64,000 nt of DNA. Origin: Cladocopium goreaui. Taxonomy: Eukaryota; Sar; Dinophyceae; Suessiales; Symbiodiniaceae. The notes under the pieces were generated by a model. That model saw only the letters and a program-made list of their open reading frames with translations. It made no database searches and was not told where the DNA came from. The translations under genes were made by a program, and so were the position numbers. This document shows positions 10,232 through 23,100 of the stretch, piece by piece. Each line of letters begins with the position of its first letter. Position 1 is the stretch's first letter. The stretch is taken from positions 129,001 to 193,000 of the forward strand of contig CAMXCT020006632.1 in NCBI GenBank assembly GCA_947184155.2, read 5' to 3'.

Positions 10232-13200
10232 ATGATGTCGGCTGAGGAGAACGCCTTGTTGCGCGAGGTGCTACCTTCTGAATTAGCATACTGTATATTC
10301 GCAACATGGCAGTGCAACAATACATAGCAGTACCTAACAAATCCTAACAATACCTAACAGGCCATCTAGATCCATCTAGCAGAATCACATTTTGCCAAGT
10401 CGTGGGCTTTTGGGGCGTTTTCCTGGTGTCTGGTGACCTCCAACATGCTCCGCTTGCTCCGCTAGGAGAATGCTTTGCTGAAAGATGAGATTGATTCCAG
10501 GATTGAAGGAGCTAGGCCTGGAAGCCCAAGCCCAGTCCATCTCCACCCATGTCGCCATGGCCATGGCCCGGATGTCCAATTCATGCAGCTGTGGCAGTTG
10601 AGGAATTCTGGAAGACGTTCGGGTCGGCGAAGCTCATCTCGGGAGAGGCTTCTGGGAGCGCAGGGCAACGCTACATACAGATTCTAAAATGATCCAATTT
10701 TAATCATTTTAATCCAATTTTACATTCTACATGCTCCAGGATGGGTATCTACACATCGACATATCAATACGTATAATATCATCAGTTATGGCTGACTGCA
10801 TTGGCAGAATCCGGCTGATCTGAAGGTGAAGAGCTTGCATGAGACTTGCATGAGCCTTGCACTGTCTGAACGCCGACGGAAATTTCAATCTGCGAGTTTG
10901 AAAAGAGCGGCCGACAGAGGAATGACGATTGCAACCTTTGCACCGAAAAAGCTTTTGGAAGACACACACACACACACACTCACACAGTCACACTTGGTCA
11001 ATATTGGTCAATTGTTTGTGAATCTTGGGCCATCTTGTGCCTTATTGAGCGACGTAGAGACATGTAAAGACACGATCACAATCATTAATGTTCCGCAACT
11101 GTCAAGCTTCAGGTCATTCGTGACCCAAATCCAAGTCAGGAGTCAGCCCAGATCATCTTGGGTTGCAAAAAACAACAACAAGCGTAGCGCCCTACAAAAT
11201 TGACGCCGCTGACGCCGAAATAACATGTAGATTCAGTGGATCCCATCGGCATTCAAATGCGATCAACACATAGTTTTGGCTCTTCAAAGTTTGAAATCAT
11301 GTGCGCCTGACATATCATATTCTTATATGTTCGTTCTTCGATTCTTTCATCCTTGATGTCATTATTGATAAAGAGGAATTCCATCAGCAGAACTTGACAT
11401 GGTTTGACATAGCTGCATAGCTTAAGTTTTGTCGATGTAGCATGGCCTTTGGGAAGGCTGGCATGGCCATGTGGCTGAGAGTTACAAAGATCAAGACATG
11501 ACTTGTGTTTGAAAAGCGACGAACGAATTGCTGATGAGTCATTTCGTTGCAAAGATCTATCGGAACAGATTGGAGACACATTTATGTTATGTTTCATCAT
11601 GTCGACATCACCGTGACTCAATTGATCTCGTTTTACACATTTGTGATCGTTTGTCATCCTTTCTCATGTCTTTTTTTGTTCGTTAATTCTACAAATCCTT
11701 CTATTCTTCCCTTCTTTTGCTCGCACTGCCGCGCAGTATGGGTTCCCAATCGGTCCAGGCTTCCTTAGAGGTGAGCCTGGCCACGGTACCTCCACCGGGG
11801 CGATGTCGGTCCTGGGTTACTGCAAACAGCTCCAAGCAGCTCTTAGGTTTCCCATTTCATCCCATTTCCCAGTGTTTGAATATATATATATATATTATAT
11901 ATATAATATGTATATCTATATACTCTATATACTTTATATTATTATATAATATATACGTAGAATATAGATATTATATGCACATATATATATTACTATGTCT
12001 GTATATATAGTAGTATAATTATCTATATTGACTTACTTGCAAATCGCACAGATAACTGCATGAGTCCTTGGAACTGTTTGAGATGATGATCATCATCCAC
12101 AGCAGTGAACACTGCAGCCTTGGCTCCAGAGGGTAAGCCGGCAAGGTAAAGAGACCGTAGTCATTCTTCGCTTGCACCAGGGAACCACCCTTAAGTAAAA
12201 AAGCAATGCTCACGCGCTGTCAAAGAAGCACTGACCACAGTGCTGTCACACACGACCGTGACAAGCAAGAGACAGGCAAGCAGAGAAAGCCAAGGAAGTG
12301 AAATCAGGGTGTAGACCTCTTGAGGGAATTGGCCGGGAAGGACACTTGCACTTCCTCAAGGCTGGCGGAGCGGAGTGGAAACTTGTGGCCTTTCCAGAAA
12401 GCCGTCAGAAACTGGTTGATAGTTGCATGGTTTCACGTCTCTTTATCTTCTATCCTACTGGGATCATGAATGATCATCAAACATCATGAGCAACATTGTA
12501 TATTTATTTTTTAGAATATTAGAATGTTATATAACGTTCATAATTCATGAGTTATATAATATATTATATCATAGATATAGAAAGATTGTCCAATGTACAT
12601 CTATCATCATTATCATCACAATTCATATCGTCATAGACATGTTTAAGATATAAATAGGATATACCCTCTGGTTATTTAACATAGCCATGGTATAGATGGC
12701 CCATAGAAATAGATGCTTTACCGTTCTTAAACATGGGTGGATTTTCCATGGCAAACTCTTAGTCATAACCAGATGGTAATATGGCTAATTACTATATGTT
12801 ACTATAGTTATATACACTAAGTACTATGAAGTATATGTTAAATATAGTAACATATAGTACTATAGTAACATATAGTACATTAACTATAGTTATACCTGTT
12901 ATATATACTAATTAATGATAACCAATAGAACTCCCACTCTCCAACCGCGCAGGTGTCATGAGGCCTTCGATGCCGCAAGGCCCAGGCAGCGGTGAGGACC
13001 TTACGATGCCGCTCATGGCGGATTAAAAAATGGGAGCACTGGAGACTAATGGCTGATTAATGGGCTGATTAATGGAGTTTAATTGATGGACTTCAATGAT
13101 TTTTAATGGTTAACGAATTCTTGGCATTGTTGAACAATCATTGGCTCACTAGCCACTATAATCATTCGCTTTGCTAGCAACATTGGTTGTGCGATGCTTG

Positions 13201-15963
13201 GTGGTTGTGATTCTCCGAGGTATGGGTGGCATGAGAATGCCTCTGGGTATGCCTATGATGGGCTTGCCAATGATGGGTATGCCAATCATGGGTGCGCAAT
13301 ACCTACACGAAACGCTGGCTGGAACCCCCATGGAAAAAACTAAACAGATCCAGCGCAGCGCGAAGGTATGCCGATGATGGGCATGCCAATGATGAACATG
13401 CAGCAAATGATGCAAGGCTGGATACAATCCAATACTGTGCAGCAGAAGACATTGTCTTCAGCCGTTTTTCCTTTTGTTTTATATACGCATAATATATATA
13501 TACACATAATAAATATAATATATATATATATATATACAGAGATTTAGCAGCTGAAAACCTGGAAAATCCTAAGAACCTGCACAATAATATTATTCATCTT
13601 GGAGCTTCAACATCTTCAACCATCCCATCCCATTCGCTTCCAGGCGGCCAAATGGCTGGAGCTTCTGTCCCTGCGTCTCTGAGCTGCAATGCTTTGGTGT
13701 TTGTGTATTTCCACTTAGGACCGCTAGCCATCCCAAAACCATCCAATTCTTCTACAAATCCCACACTGAAATAGTGGATTTCTATATATTTCTATGGATT
13801 TAGGGGCTTTGCAATCTTTAGATATGCTGTACTCATGTGGTATCCAGTGTGATGACTTGCTGTCATGCCAAGGGGTGCTGCTCAAGCAGGCTCTGTCTCG
13901 GGCAGCCAGGGCCTGACCGCCATCAGTGAGAATATGAGATAGTGACAGTAAGAACAGTGAACATAGATGAACATAGATGAACAATGATGAACATACTAAT
14001 TTGCTCTTAAAATGCTCTTAAATAATGAACACTAACGATCTGGGAATCTCAGCACGCCGCAACGCCCAGCTTTCGGAGGCCCAGGTGGTGGCCCTGCACC
14101 CTTGGGCACGCCTCCAGAACGTCCTGAAGTGCTTGAGCGCAAGGCCGGGGCGGAAAGGGAGTGAAGCATAGAAGCATAGTGAAGCTTGGAAGGTGGACAA
14201 GTCCGGACAAGTTGGATGAAAATTTGGGTGAAGTTTGGTTGAACTGAATGGTTGGACAATGGACATCTCAGTTCTTAAACACGAAAGTGATGAGGCTGCA
14301 ACTCGAGTGTATGTAGTGATGTTGGTGAATCATGGGCTGTAGACACGCCGTTTTTCTTGCTCGATGGCGTTCTGCTTGTACCAGTCTGGCCAGAAACATT
14401 GGAAGACACCTGTTTCAGCGTTAAATGTCTCAGTTTGATGAGTTTCCAGACATCAATAGACATCAGCTCCAACATTTTTTGTTCTTAGGATATCAAACGT
14501 TGTTGGATATATCGGATACGTATCATGCCCAAAATGGATCAGGAGCACTTGCTGCACGACTTGCAGCAAGCTGCCATCGAGCTTGCCCACAAGCAATATG
14601 CTGAGGCCGTGGGTAAGTCCCCAGTTACCCCAACAAAGCATTATGAATTATGATGTTCCCCAATATTTTGGGTAGTATAACCCCAGGAATTATCAACCAA
14701 AAGGATCCAAAAGGGTTTTTTACCGCTGCTCAAGTTATCCCCAGTTACCGCTGCTGGCATAATCGGGATGACCACTGAAGTGACCCACTTGTGATCCCAG
14801 TGATTGGGGATAGAATGGATTTCCCCAGTGTACATTGAGTGGTCATATGAGTCATATGGTATACATGGCATATACATGGCATATACATGGCATATACATG
14901 GCATATACATGGCATATACATGGCATATACATGGCATATACATGGCATATACATGGCATATACATGGTATATATGTTATATATGGATAACTGAATAACCA
15001 CGGTATACCGCAAGGTCACAGAGAGAGAGAGAGAGAGAGACCAGTCTTTTCTGGCACGGGCGCAGGAACAGAATGAGCTGCGACAGAAACGAGATCGAAG
15101 TCGGTCCAGAGATGACCGCTGGGTTGCAGCAAACACCTGGTGATGTGATTCCTTTGTTGGTGAAATCTATATATCTGGGTTCTGGTATGTTTTGCTTTCT
15201 TAAACATCCATTAAAACATCATAAAAAGGGTTTTCCCACTTTGAAAACTTCATTGGCCTGAAGCATGAGCATCGATGGCCTCTGACATGCAAAGCACTTT
15301 TGTCATTCTAGACAGTCCTACAGCTTGAGACTCGAGACACAGCCCTGCGTTCTTGCAGGAAGACCGTAGACATTCTGCAAGGGATCTCAGACTCTTCATG
15401 TGTTTTTTGCTGTTCATCCATCCAAATGGAGATTGGGACGCAATTCCAAATGCCTCTATTGTAGAAGAGAAGATGCTGCCTGCCGAAATTGGAAATTCCA
15501 TGTGCCCTAGACTGTCGGAGTGTAGATCCTTTTTGAGGCGCAAGATGAGGTGAGGTCCTCAGTACTTGAGCTCATCGAGCATGTCGAGCTGCAGCTGTGC
15601 AATGATTGTTTCAACTTGTCATGACCAAGGCAGGAAAGGAGGATGGGAAAGAAGAAGCTCCACCTCCCTGCCACCTGTGGTGTCCTCAATCTGAGGTTGT
15701 TTTGCCATGGACAAAAGATGACCAAAGACCAGAGTTCCCAAAGGACAACATGCCCACATTGCCGTTACTGATGCCTGAGGCACCCAGCGAAAAAGCCCAA
15801 TGCCAAGTGCAAGTTCTGTCAGCGAGCTAGCAAAGGCTGCAAAGCTGCCCCCAAAAAGGGCAAAGAAGAGGCTGGGAATTTGAATGAAGCCCTGCCATAC
15901 CTACGGATGGCAGCTGCTGCCGCAGAATTTCTGCTGAAGACGTGGGGAAGACTCGGGGTGCAA
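10232..15963 (+). CDS. unresolved multi-exon gene with Met-, Pro- and RS-rich exons
   Basis: A plausible start exon 10232-10267 (MMSAEENALLRE) joins by a GT-AG intron to 10469 onward (NALLKDEIDSRIEGA). Further exon candidates on the same strand: ~10829-10950 (SLALSERRRKFQSASLKRA); 12332-12424 (GREGHLHFLKAGGAEWKL); a Met-rich pair at ~13218-13291 and 13378-13430 (GMPMMGLPMMGMPIMG then GMPMMGMPMMNMQQMMQ) joined across an 86-bp intron; ~14045-14160 (QRPAFGGPGGGPAPLGTPPE); ~14535-14615 (EHLLHDLQQAAIELAHKQYA); ~15040-15125 (ARAQEQNELRQKRDRSRSRDD); and ~15790-15963 (AKCKFCQRASKGCK, a Cys pair-rich basic stretch). Composition suggests an RNA-related or scaffold protein. These could be the N-terminal exons of the PRP38-like gene downstream, or one or two separate genes. 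I do not recognise a family. Confidence 0.4.
14861..14970 (+). repeat. 11-bp tandem repeat, ten copies
   Basis: ATACATGGCAT is repeated ten times, nine exact and the last with one change (ATACATGGTAT). It lies between exon candidates and is probably intronic. On the minus strand it reads as an MYMPCICHVYA peptide repeat, which is an artefact of an 11-bp unit cycling through all frames. Confidence 0.95.
15019..15039 (+). repeat. GA microsatellite
   Basis: A short (AG)n run of about ten units immediately before the RS-type exon candidate at ~15040. It may serve as the purine-rich end of an intron. Confidence 0.8.
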
Positions 15964-17178
15964 TAGCTTTTGTATAAACATTTGTCCGGTCACAGTAAAC
16001 AATGGTTTTGAGACAAATCTTTCCAAGGCTGTCCTGGGCTGTCCTTGTTGCTGGCCAAAAACATCTACTGTATTCGCCTGTAAAGTAAATGCACAAGTTG
16101 CTCAGAATCAGCGGAACTTGGTACACGAGAAAAGTGTAGGGCAAATGTAAAGTACTCCAGCAAAAGTGCAACAGAAGGAACACTTGTTTGGAGAATCTCG
16201 GGTTTCAGAGGAAATACAGCTATGTACTGCTCTATTGCACACTGCATCCCCAACTTTTGTTGCTTAATTCCTGAGAGGTTGAAGGGTAATTCATGGCTAT
16301 ATAATCAGGGCTATTTTGTAGTCAGTCCATGTCTGTCTCACATACATCACTGTTCCAAGGCAGGAGAGGGGAAAGACCATAAAGAGGCAGAAAGGGACAC
16401 TGCAGGGCTCTCGACTCCGGTTTCCGCTCAGAAAGGGAACCACTGAGATGATGCGATGACACTGCGGGTATGTTTCAAAAAGTGGGGGACCTCCAAAAGT
16501 TACTCATCTCGATTGACACTATATAACCACGAAGGCGGTGATCTACCTCGAATTTCACATTTGACACATACCCAGATCACTGTGCAAGCTCTCAGAAATG
16601 AATTGAGCAACAATGGATCATAGCTATATGTTATACTATATCGCGTGGCGTCAGGAACATGGCGGCCAGGGCAAGCTCAAAAAGGCCAGAGTTGTCCGGC
16701 ATTTTAGCATTTTCATCATTTTGTCAGCTGTTCTCATCAGATCTCATCAGTTTGTATGATTTTGTCAGCTGGAAATGCTGGAAAGTGAATGGAAGATACG
16801 TTGCCAGGACATGGACGATGAGGAGGATTACTCTCGCCATGGCCTCGGTTCTTACTCTCTTTGGGCGCTGTGACCTTGACAACGATACATCTTGATACAT
16901 GGATTCCTCCATTGACCCTCTCCTGGCAAAAAAGTAGTTCCTTTCAAAGCGACAAGTTAAGCCGCTGAGCAGGTCGTACCTTCAATTGCAGTCCAATCTT
17001 GAAAGATCAGATTTTGGGCACCAGCCTCAGTTTGACGTTTTGTGACTTTGGATGAACAAGCTAGAGGATCTAGAGGTGGCTGGTTTATTATGGTTTATTA
17101 CCTCCAGCAATTGCCAATGGAAGAGTTTATGGAACAGTGCTAAGTCGACTAAGTCCTACTTGTGTGGTTCTCTCCAAG

Positions 17179-20100
17179 GCTCCAGCTACTTCAAGAGCAT
17201 GCTGCAGCTCACTACGATAGACGAAATCATTGAAGAGATCAAGAACTATGCCGATACGTTGGACGTGCCCTGGCCTTTTCTGGCTTTCGAAATTGAAGAT
17301 TGAACATGGCCATTGAAAGATGTCCAACTTCGTCTTGTAAAGAGCCACGGCCAGGTGTACAACTCTGGGAGTAGCACATCGCCATCCAACTTCGTTTGTC
17401 AGGCGTGGCAATCGCCCAGAGCTCTGCCTCAGATTTTGACCGGGCTGACGGACCAGTGGAAAGTGAGATAATGTGAGCGCATCCTAAATGCGACAGGGAG
17501 TGAAGGGGAGGTTTCTCTCATGAAGGCAACTGACGGCTATTGGGGAGAAATCTTTAGGGAATGTAATGAACATATATAATTACATGATTATACAATATTA
17601 TACATATATATACATTTCATCACACCTTTCCCAAGTCTAATATTGTTAATATGCTAATTTGCTTTGGGCCGTGCGCTCACTTGCCTGCGACGTCGGGAGC
17701 TCTGTGGCGGCACCTCTTGTCCTGGTTGATCAGCTTAAGCGTATGCTAGCTGCTAGAGCAGCTACTAGCAGGGGTGGGTTTCAGATTGGGATGTAACATG
17801 ATGTAACCACTGAAGTGGTGATTCCGCCAATGTTCTGTGAATGCTGCGGAATCATGCTGGCAAGCAGGCTCTTGTTCAGAGGTGTCAAGACCAAGTAAGT
17901 ACTGAGACGGTGCCTTTGGGATCCACACACTACAAACCGACTTCAAATAAAACTTTCCCGGCTCGGACGAAGGTGTACCGCATTTTTACTCTTCCTGAAG
18001 CAGAAGACCTCAACCAACTGCAGGCATGGAAATGGTACATGCGTCAAGATGCTTCCAAACCCTCCAAATAGCTTCATACCCTCTTCCTGCACATTTCATG
18101 GCTGCAAGTATTTCTAGACATGCACAGGTGATTCTGGAGAACTCTACGCCCACTGTACGGATCTCGGACGGTCATGACAGGGCAGCATTCAAACATATTC
18201 AAACACAACATGGTTTCCCAGCATGTGAAGCAACTTGCGCTGCAGGTGCGTTGTGCCGGATTGATCTATCTCCGCTTCGTTGTTCCACCAGCCAAGCTCT
18301 TTGACAAGCCCCACCAGCTTGGTTTGAAACAACTTTGGAAGTTTGAGTCGAACGACACCTCGATTCTCAATGATTTTCATATGTTCGAGAAACATGCCTC
18401 TTGAGTGACAGGCTGGAGGAGTATTTGTTCGATGAGATGGAGTTGAAGTACCAGGTACATGTACCACAATCAGCAGACCATAAATCGCTGGATGTGAGTG
18501 TTCCGAGAATGTCTGGAGTCTTGCGTGTCTCGTGTTGCTCTATGTTGCAGAATGTTCTGCTGTAGATTCTATCAAACTCTGTTCGCCGTTTCGCTACAGC
18601 AAAATACTTTTGCAGGAAGCTGGCAGAAGTGTCACAACGACCATTGGTGAATATGTCGAGGCCTGTGACACCAAGTGCATCACAACGCCACAGCTGAATT
18701 GCAGCACTTTTTTGTGTTGAAGTCTCTAGAATCCTAGAAGTCCCTACAACAAGACTGTCAGATACTGTCAGTCTGTCAGTCACTGTCAATGGTCACCCTT
18801 TGCAAGTCATCAGCCCGTGGCCACAGATCCGGCTGTGCAGGGCCTCTTGGGAAAGGAAAAGTATTTTGGTCGACCGCTGCCTCGAGTGCCCGTGAAGGCC
18901 GGGGACTTTCGTGCCTTTGGATGGACAACGGACTACGGCAGCCCGCCTTAGAGAGTCTGCTCTTGTACGTCATACATCGCCGGAGATGAGTTGGCATGGA
19001 TACATAGAGCATAAATACTGAACAATCACTTTGAGACACTGTGAAATGAATGTGACATGTATAGTTAACGAACAAAGGCCCACAGTCTGATCATAGACTG
19101 TTTGGTTTTTCTGGTCAGGTGAAGCATCAACTGGAAAAGGAGCTGGCGCCTATTAGCCAATATCGAAAACGCATGGAGGCAGAAGTGGTCATCAGTTGTT
19201 CCACATTTGATGGATATTGATGTTGTAAATAATATTGTATATTATTACATGATGATATTTTGTATAAGAATTGTTTGCACTGAATTGTGAGGAAAGATGT
19301 GTCTGCTCTGCACCAAATCTTCTGCGAGTCACTCTTCACTGTGACAGGCCCATATGAAAAACAACATAAAGAAGATTGCTGGAACCCCAGTGGAGGCTCC
19401 CTGCACTGCTGATATTTTATTGTTTTCTGCTTCTTTCGGCAGAGTCTCTACATATTTTAAATGGATCATGTTCTGCTCCAAAGTTGCCACTCGTCTTTGG
19501 ATCTATGGGTTTGTCTGGAAATAGGGTGCTCGATGGGCACTCCTCAATCTTGATGGGATATCATCATCCCGATTGAAATTGTTATGTATGCACCATTATA
19601 TATATGATTATATTAATAATATATTATATTATATTATAATATATTATATTATATTATATTATTGAAATTATATTATATTATATTATATTATATTATTAAT
19701 ATTATATTATTGAAATTATATTATATTATATTATATTACATTATATTACATTATATTGGATTACATTATATTGTATTACATTATATTGTACACCCTAGAA
19801 ATTTAACATAGCATAGATCAGCTCTGGCACCGGCTCATTAACATAGCATCCGGTACCGTTGTGCGGCCTGGGGAAAAGGATATAGGTAGATTTTGGGCCC
19901 GTTGGGCACCAACTCATTAACATAGCATCCGGCGCCGTTGTGGGAATAATTTGTGCATTCCCCAGGAAATGGAGATCAAAAACCTGCGATGGGTGCTAAC
20001 CTGGCACCTGAAAGAGACTGACCAAGCTAGAATCCTGGAAGGCAGAAATGCTATGCTAGTTTTTTGTTTCCCCTGTGTATCCCCCTGGGGTGGTGATCCC

Positions 20101-23100
20101 AATGCAACGAGTCGGGGTGAGCAGCAGGTGAGCAGCAGCAGGTAAGCAGCAGGTAAGCAGCAGCAAGCAGCAGCAAGGAGCAGCAAGGAGCAGTAAGCAG
20201 CAAGGAGCCAGATTGGCAACATCGACCAGGAGTTTTTTCCTTATTCAATCTATTATGAAAAACTGTTCGTTTTGAAGCTTTTTTGGGTCCAGTAAGGGTG
20301 AGCCCCAGGAAGACATGCAAAAACAGTTGTGCCAGTCATGATTTTCAATCCAAACCAGAGTTTTGGCAACAGGATTGCTAAGATAGCATTTGCCCAGGGT
20401 TCCCAAAACATCCAATAGTACATCATAATCATCATGGCAGCAAGGAGCCAGATTGGCAACATCGACCAGGAGTTTTTTCCTTATTCAATCTATTACGTAA
20501 AACTGTTCGTTTTGAAGCTTTTTTGGGTCCAGCAAGGGTGAGCCCCAGGAAGACATGCAAAAACAGTTGTGCCAGTCATGATTTTCAATCCAAACCAGAG
20601 TTTTGGCAACAGGATTGCTAACATAGCATTTGCCCAGGGTTTCCAAAACCTCCAATAGTACATCATAATCATCATGGCAGCAAGGAGCCAGATTGGCAAC
20701 ATCGACCAGGAGTTTTTTCCTTATTCAATCTATTATGTAAAATTGTTTGTTTTGAAGCTTTTTTTGGTCCAGTAAGGGTGAGCCCCAGGAAGACATGCAA
20801 AAACAGTTGTGCCAGTCATGATTTTCAATCCAAACCAAAGTTTTGGCAACAGGATTGCTAACATAGCATTTGCCCAGGGTTCCCAAACCTCCAATAGTAC
20901 ATCATAATCATCGTGGCAGCAAGGAGCCAGATTGGCAACATCGACCACGAGTTTTTTCCTTATTCAATCTATTATGTAAAACTGTTCGTTTTGAAGCCTT
21001 TTTGGGGCCAGTAAGGGTGAGCACCAGGAAGACATGCAAAAACAGTTGTGCCAGTCATGATTTTCAATCCAAACCAGAGTTTTGGCAACAGGATTGCTAA
21101 CGTAGCATTTGCCCAGGGTTCCCAAAACCTCCAATAGTACATCATAATCATCATGGCAGCAAGGAGCCAGATTGGCAACATCGACCAGGAGTTTTTTCCT
21201 TATTCAATCCTTTGAAGCTTTTTTGGGTCCAGTAAGGGTGAGCACCAGGAAGACATGCAAAAACAGTTGTGCCAGTCATGATTTTCAATCCAAACCAGAG
21301 TTTTGGCAACAGGATTGCTAACATAGCATTTGCCCAGGGTTCCCTGGAACCTCCAATAGTACATCATAATCATCATGGCAGCAAGGAGCCAGATTGGCAA
21401 CATCGACCAGGAGTTTTTCCCTATTCAATCTATTATGTAAAACTGTTCGTTCTGAAGCTTTTTTGGGTCCAGTAAGAGTGAGCCCCAGGAAGACAGTTGT
21501 GCCAGTCATGATTTTCAATCCAAACCAGAGTTTTGGCAACAGGATTGCTAACGTAGCATTTGCCCAGGGTTCCCAAAACCTCCAATAGTACATCATAATC
21601 ATCATGGCAGCAAGGAGCCAGATTGGCAACATCGACCAGGAGTTTTTTCCTTATTCAATCTATTATGTAAAACGGTTCGTTTTGAAGCTTTTTTGGGTCC
21701 AGTAAGGGTGAGCCCCAGGAAGACATGCAAAAACAGTTGTGCCAGTCATGATTTTCAATCTAAACCAGAGTTTTGGCAACAGGATTGCTAACATAGCATT
21801 TGCCCAGGGTTCCCTGGAACCTCCAATAGTACATCATAATCATCATGGCAGCAAGGAGCCAGATTGGCAACATCGACCAGGAGTTTTTCCCTATTCAATC
21901 TATTATGTAAAACTGTTCGTTCTGAAGCTTTTTTGGGTCCAGTAAGAGTGAGCCCCAGGAAGACATGCAAAAACAGTTGTGCCAGTCATGATTTTCAATC
22001 CAAACCAGAGGTTTGGGCAACAGGATTGCCAACGTAGCATTTGCCCAGGATCCCAAAACCTCCAATAGTACACCATAATCATCATGGCAGCAAGGAGCCA
22101 GATTGACAACATCGACCAGGAGTCTTTTCCTTATCCAATCTATTATGTAAAACTGTTCGTTTTGAAGCTTTTTTGGGTCCAGTAAGGGTGAGCCCCAGGA
22201 AGACATGCAAAAACAGTTGTGCCAGTCATGATTTTCAATCCAAACCAGAGTTTTGGCAACAGGATTGCTAACATAGCATTTGCCAAGGGTTCCCAAAACC
22301 TCCAATAGTACATAATAATCATCATGGCAGCAAGGAGCCAGATTGGCAACATCGACCAGGAGTTTTTTCCTTATTCAATCTATTGTGTAAAACTGTTCGT
22401 TTTGAAGCTTTTTTTGGGTCCAGTAAGGGTGAGCACCAGGAAGACATGCAAAAACAGTTTTGCCAGTCATGATTTTCAATCCAAACCAGGAATGTTGCAA
22501 CAGGATTGTAACATAGCATTTGCCCAGGGTTCAAAACCCACAATAGTTACATTCATAAACCATATGGCAGCAAGAGGCAGATTGGGAACATCGAACAGGA
22601 GTTTTTTCCTTTATTCAATTCTATTAGTAAAAAACTGTTCGTTTTTGACGCTTTTTTGGGTCAGTAAGGCGTTTGAAGCCCCAGGAAGACATGCAAAAAC
22701 AGTTGTGCGAGTATGATTTCACTCCAAACAAGCGTTTTGGCAACAGGGATGCTAACTAGCATTTGCCCAGGGTTCCCAAAACCTCCATAGACATCATAAT
22801 CATCATGGCAGCAGCAAGAGCCAGATTGGCAACATCGACCAGGAGTTTTTTCCTTATTCAATCTATTATGTAAAACTGTTCGTTTTGAAGCTTTTTGGGG
22901 TCCAGTAAGGGTGAGCCCCAGGAAGACATGCAAAAACAGTTGTGCCAGTCATGATTTTCAATCCAAACCAGAGTTTTGGCAACAGGATTGCTAACATAGC
23001 ATTTGCCCAGGATTCCCAAAACCTCCAATAGTACATCATAATCATCATGGCAGCAAGGAGCCAGATTGGCAACATCGACCAGGAGTTTTTTCCTTATTCA

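Noticed and set aside
11271..11284. Second spliced-leader-like word (TTTTGGCTCTTC)
   Set aside because: Only nine bases match and no gene start follows.
14641..15136. Minus-strand frames encoding MYMPCICHV repeats
   Set aside because: Direct translation of the 11-bp tandem repeat in every frame; not a gene.
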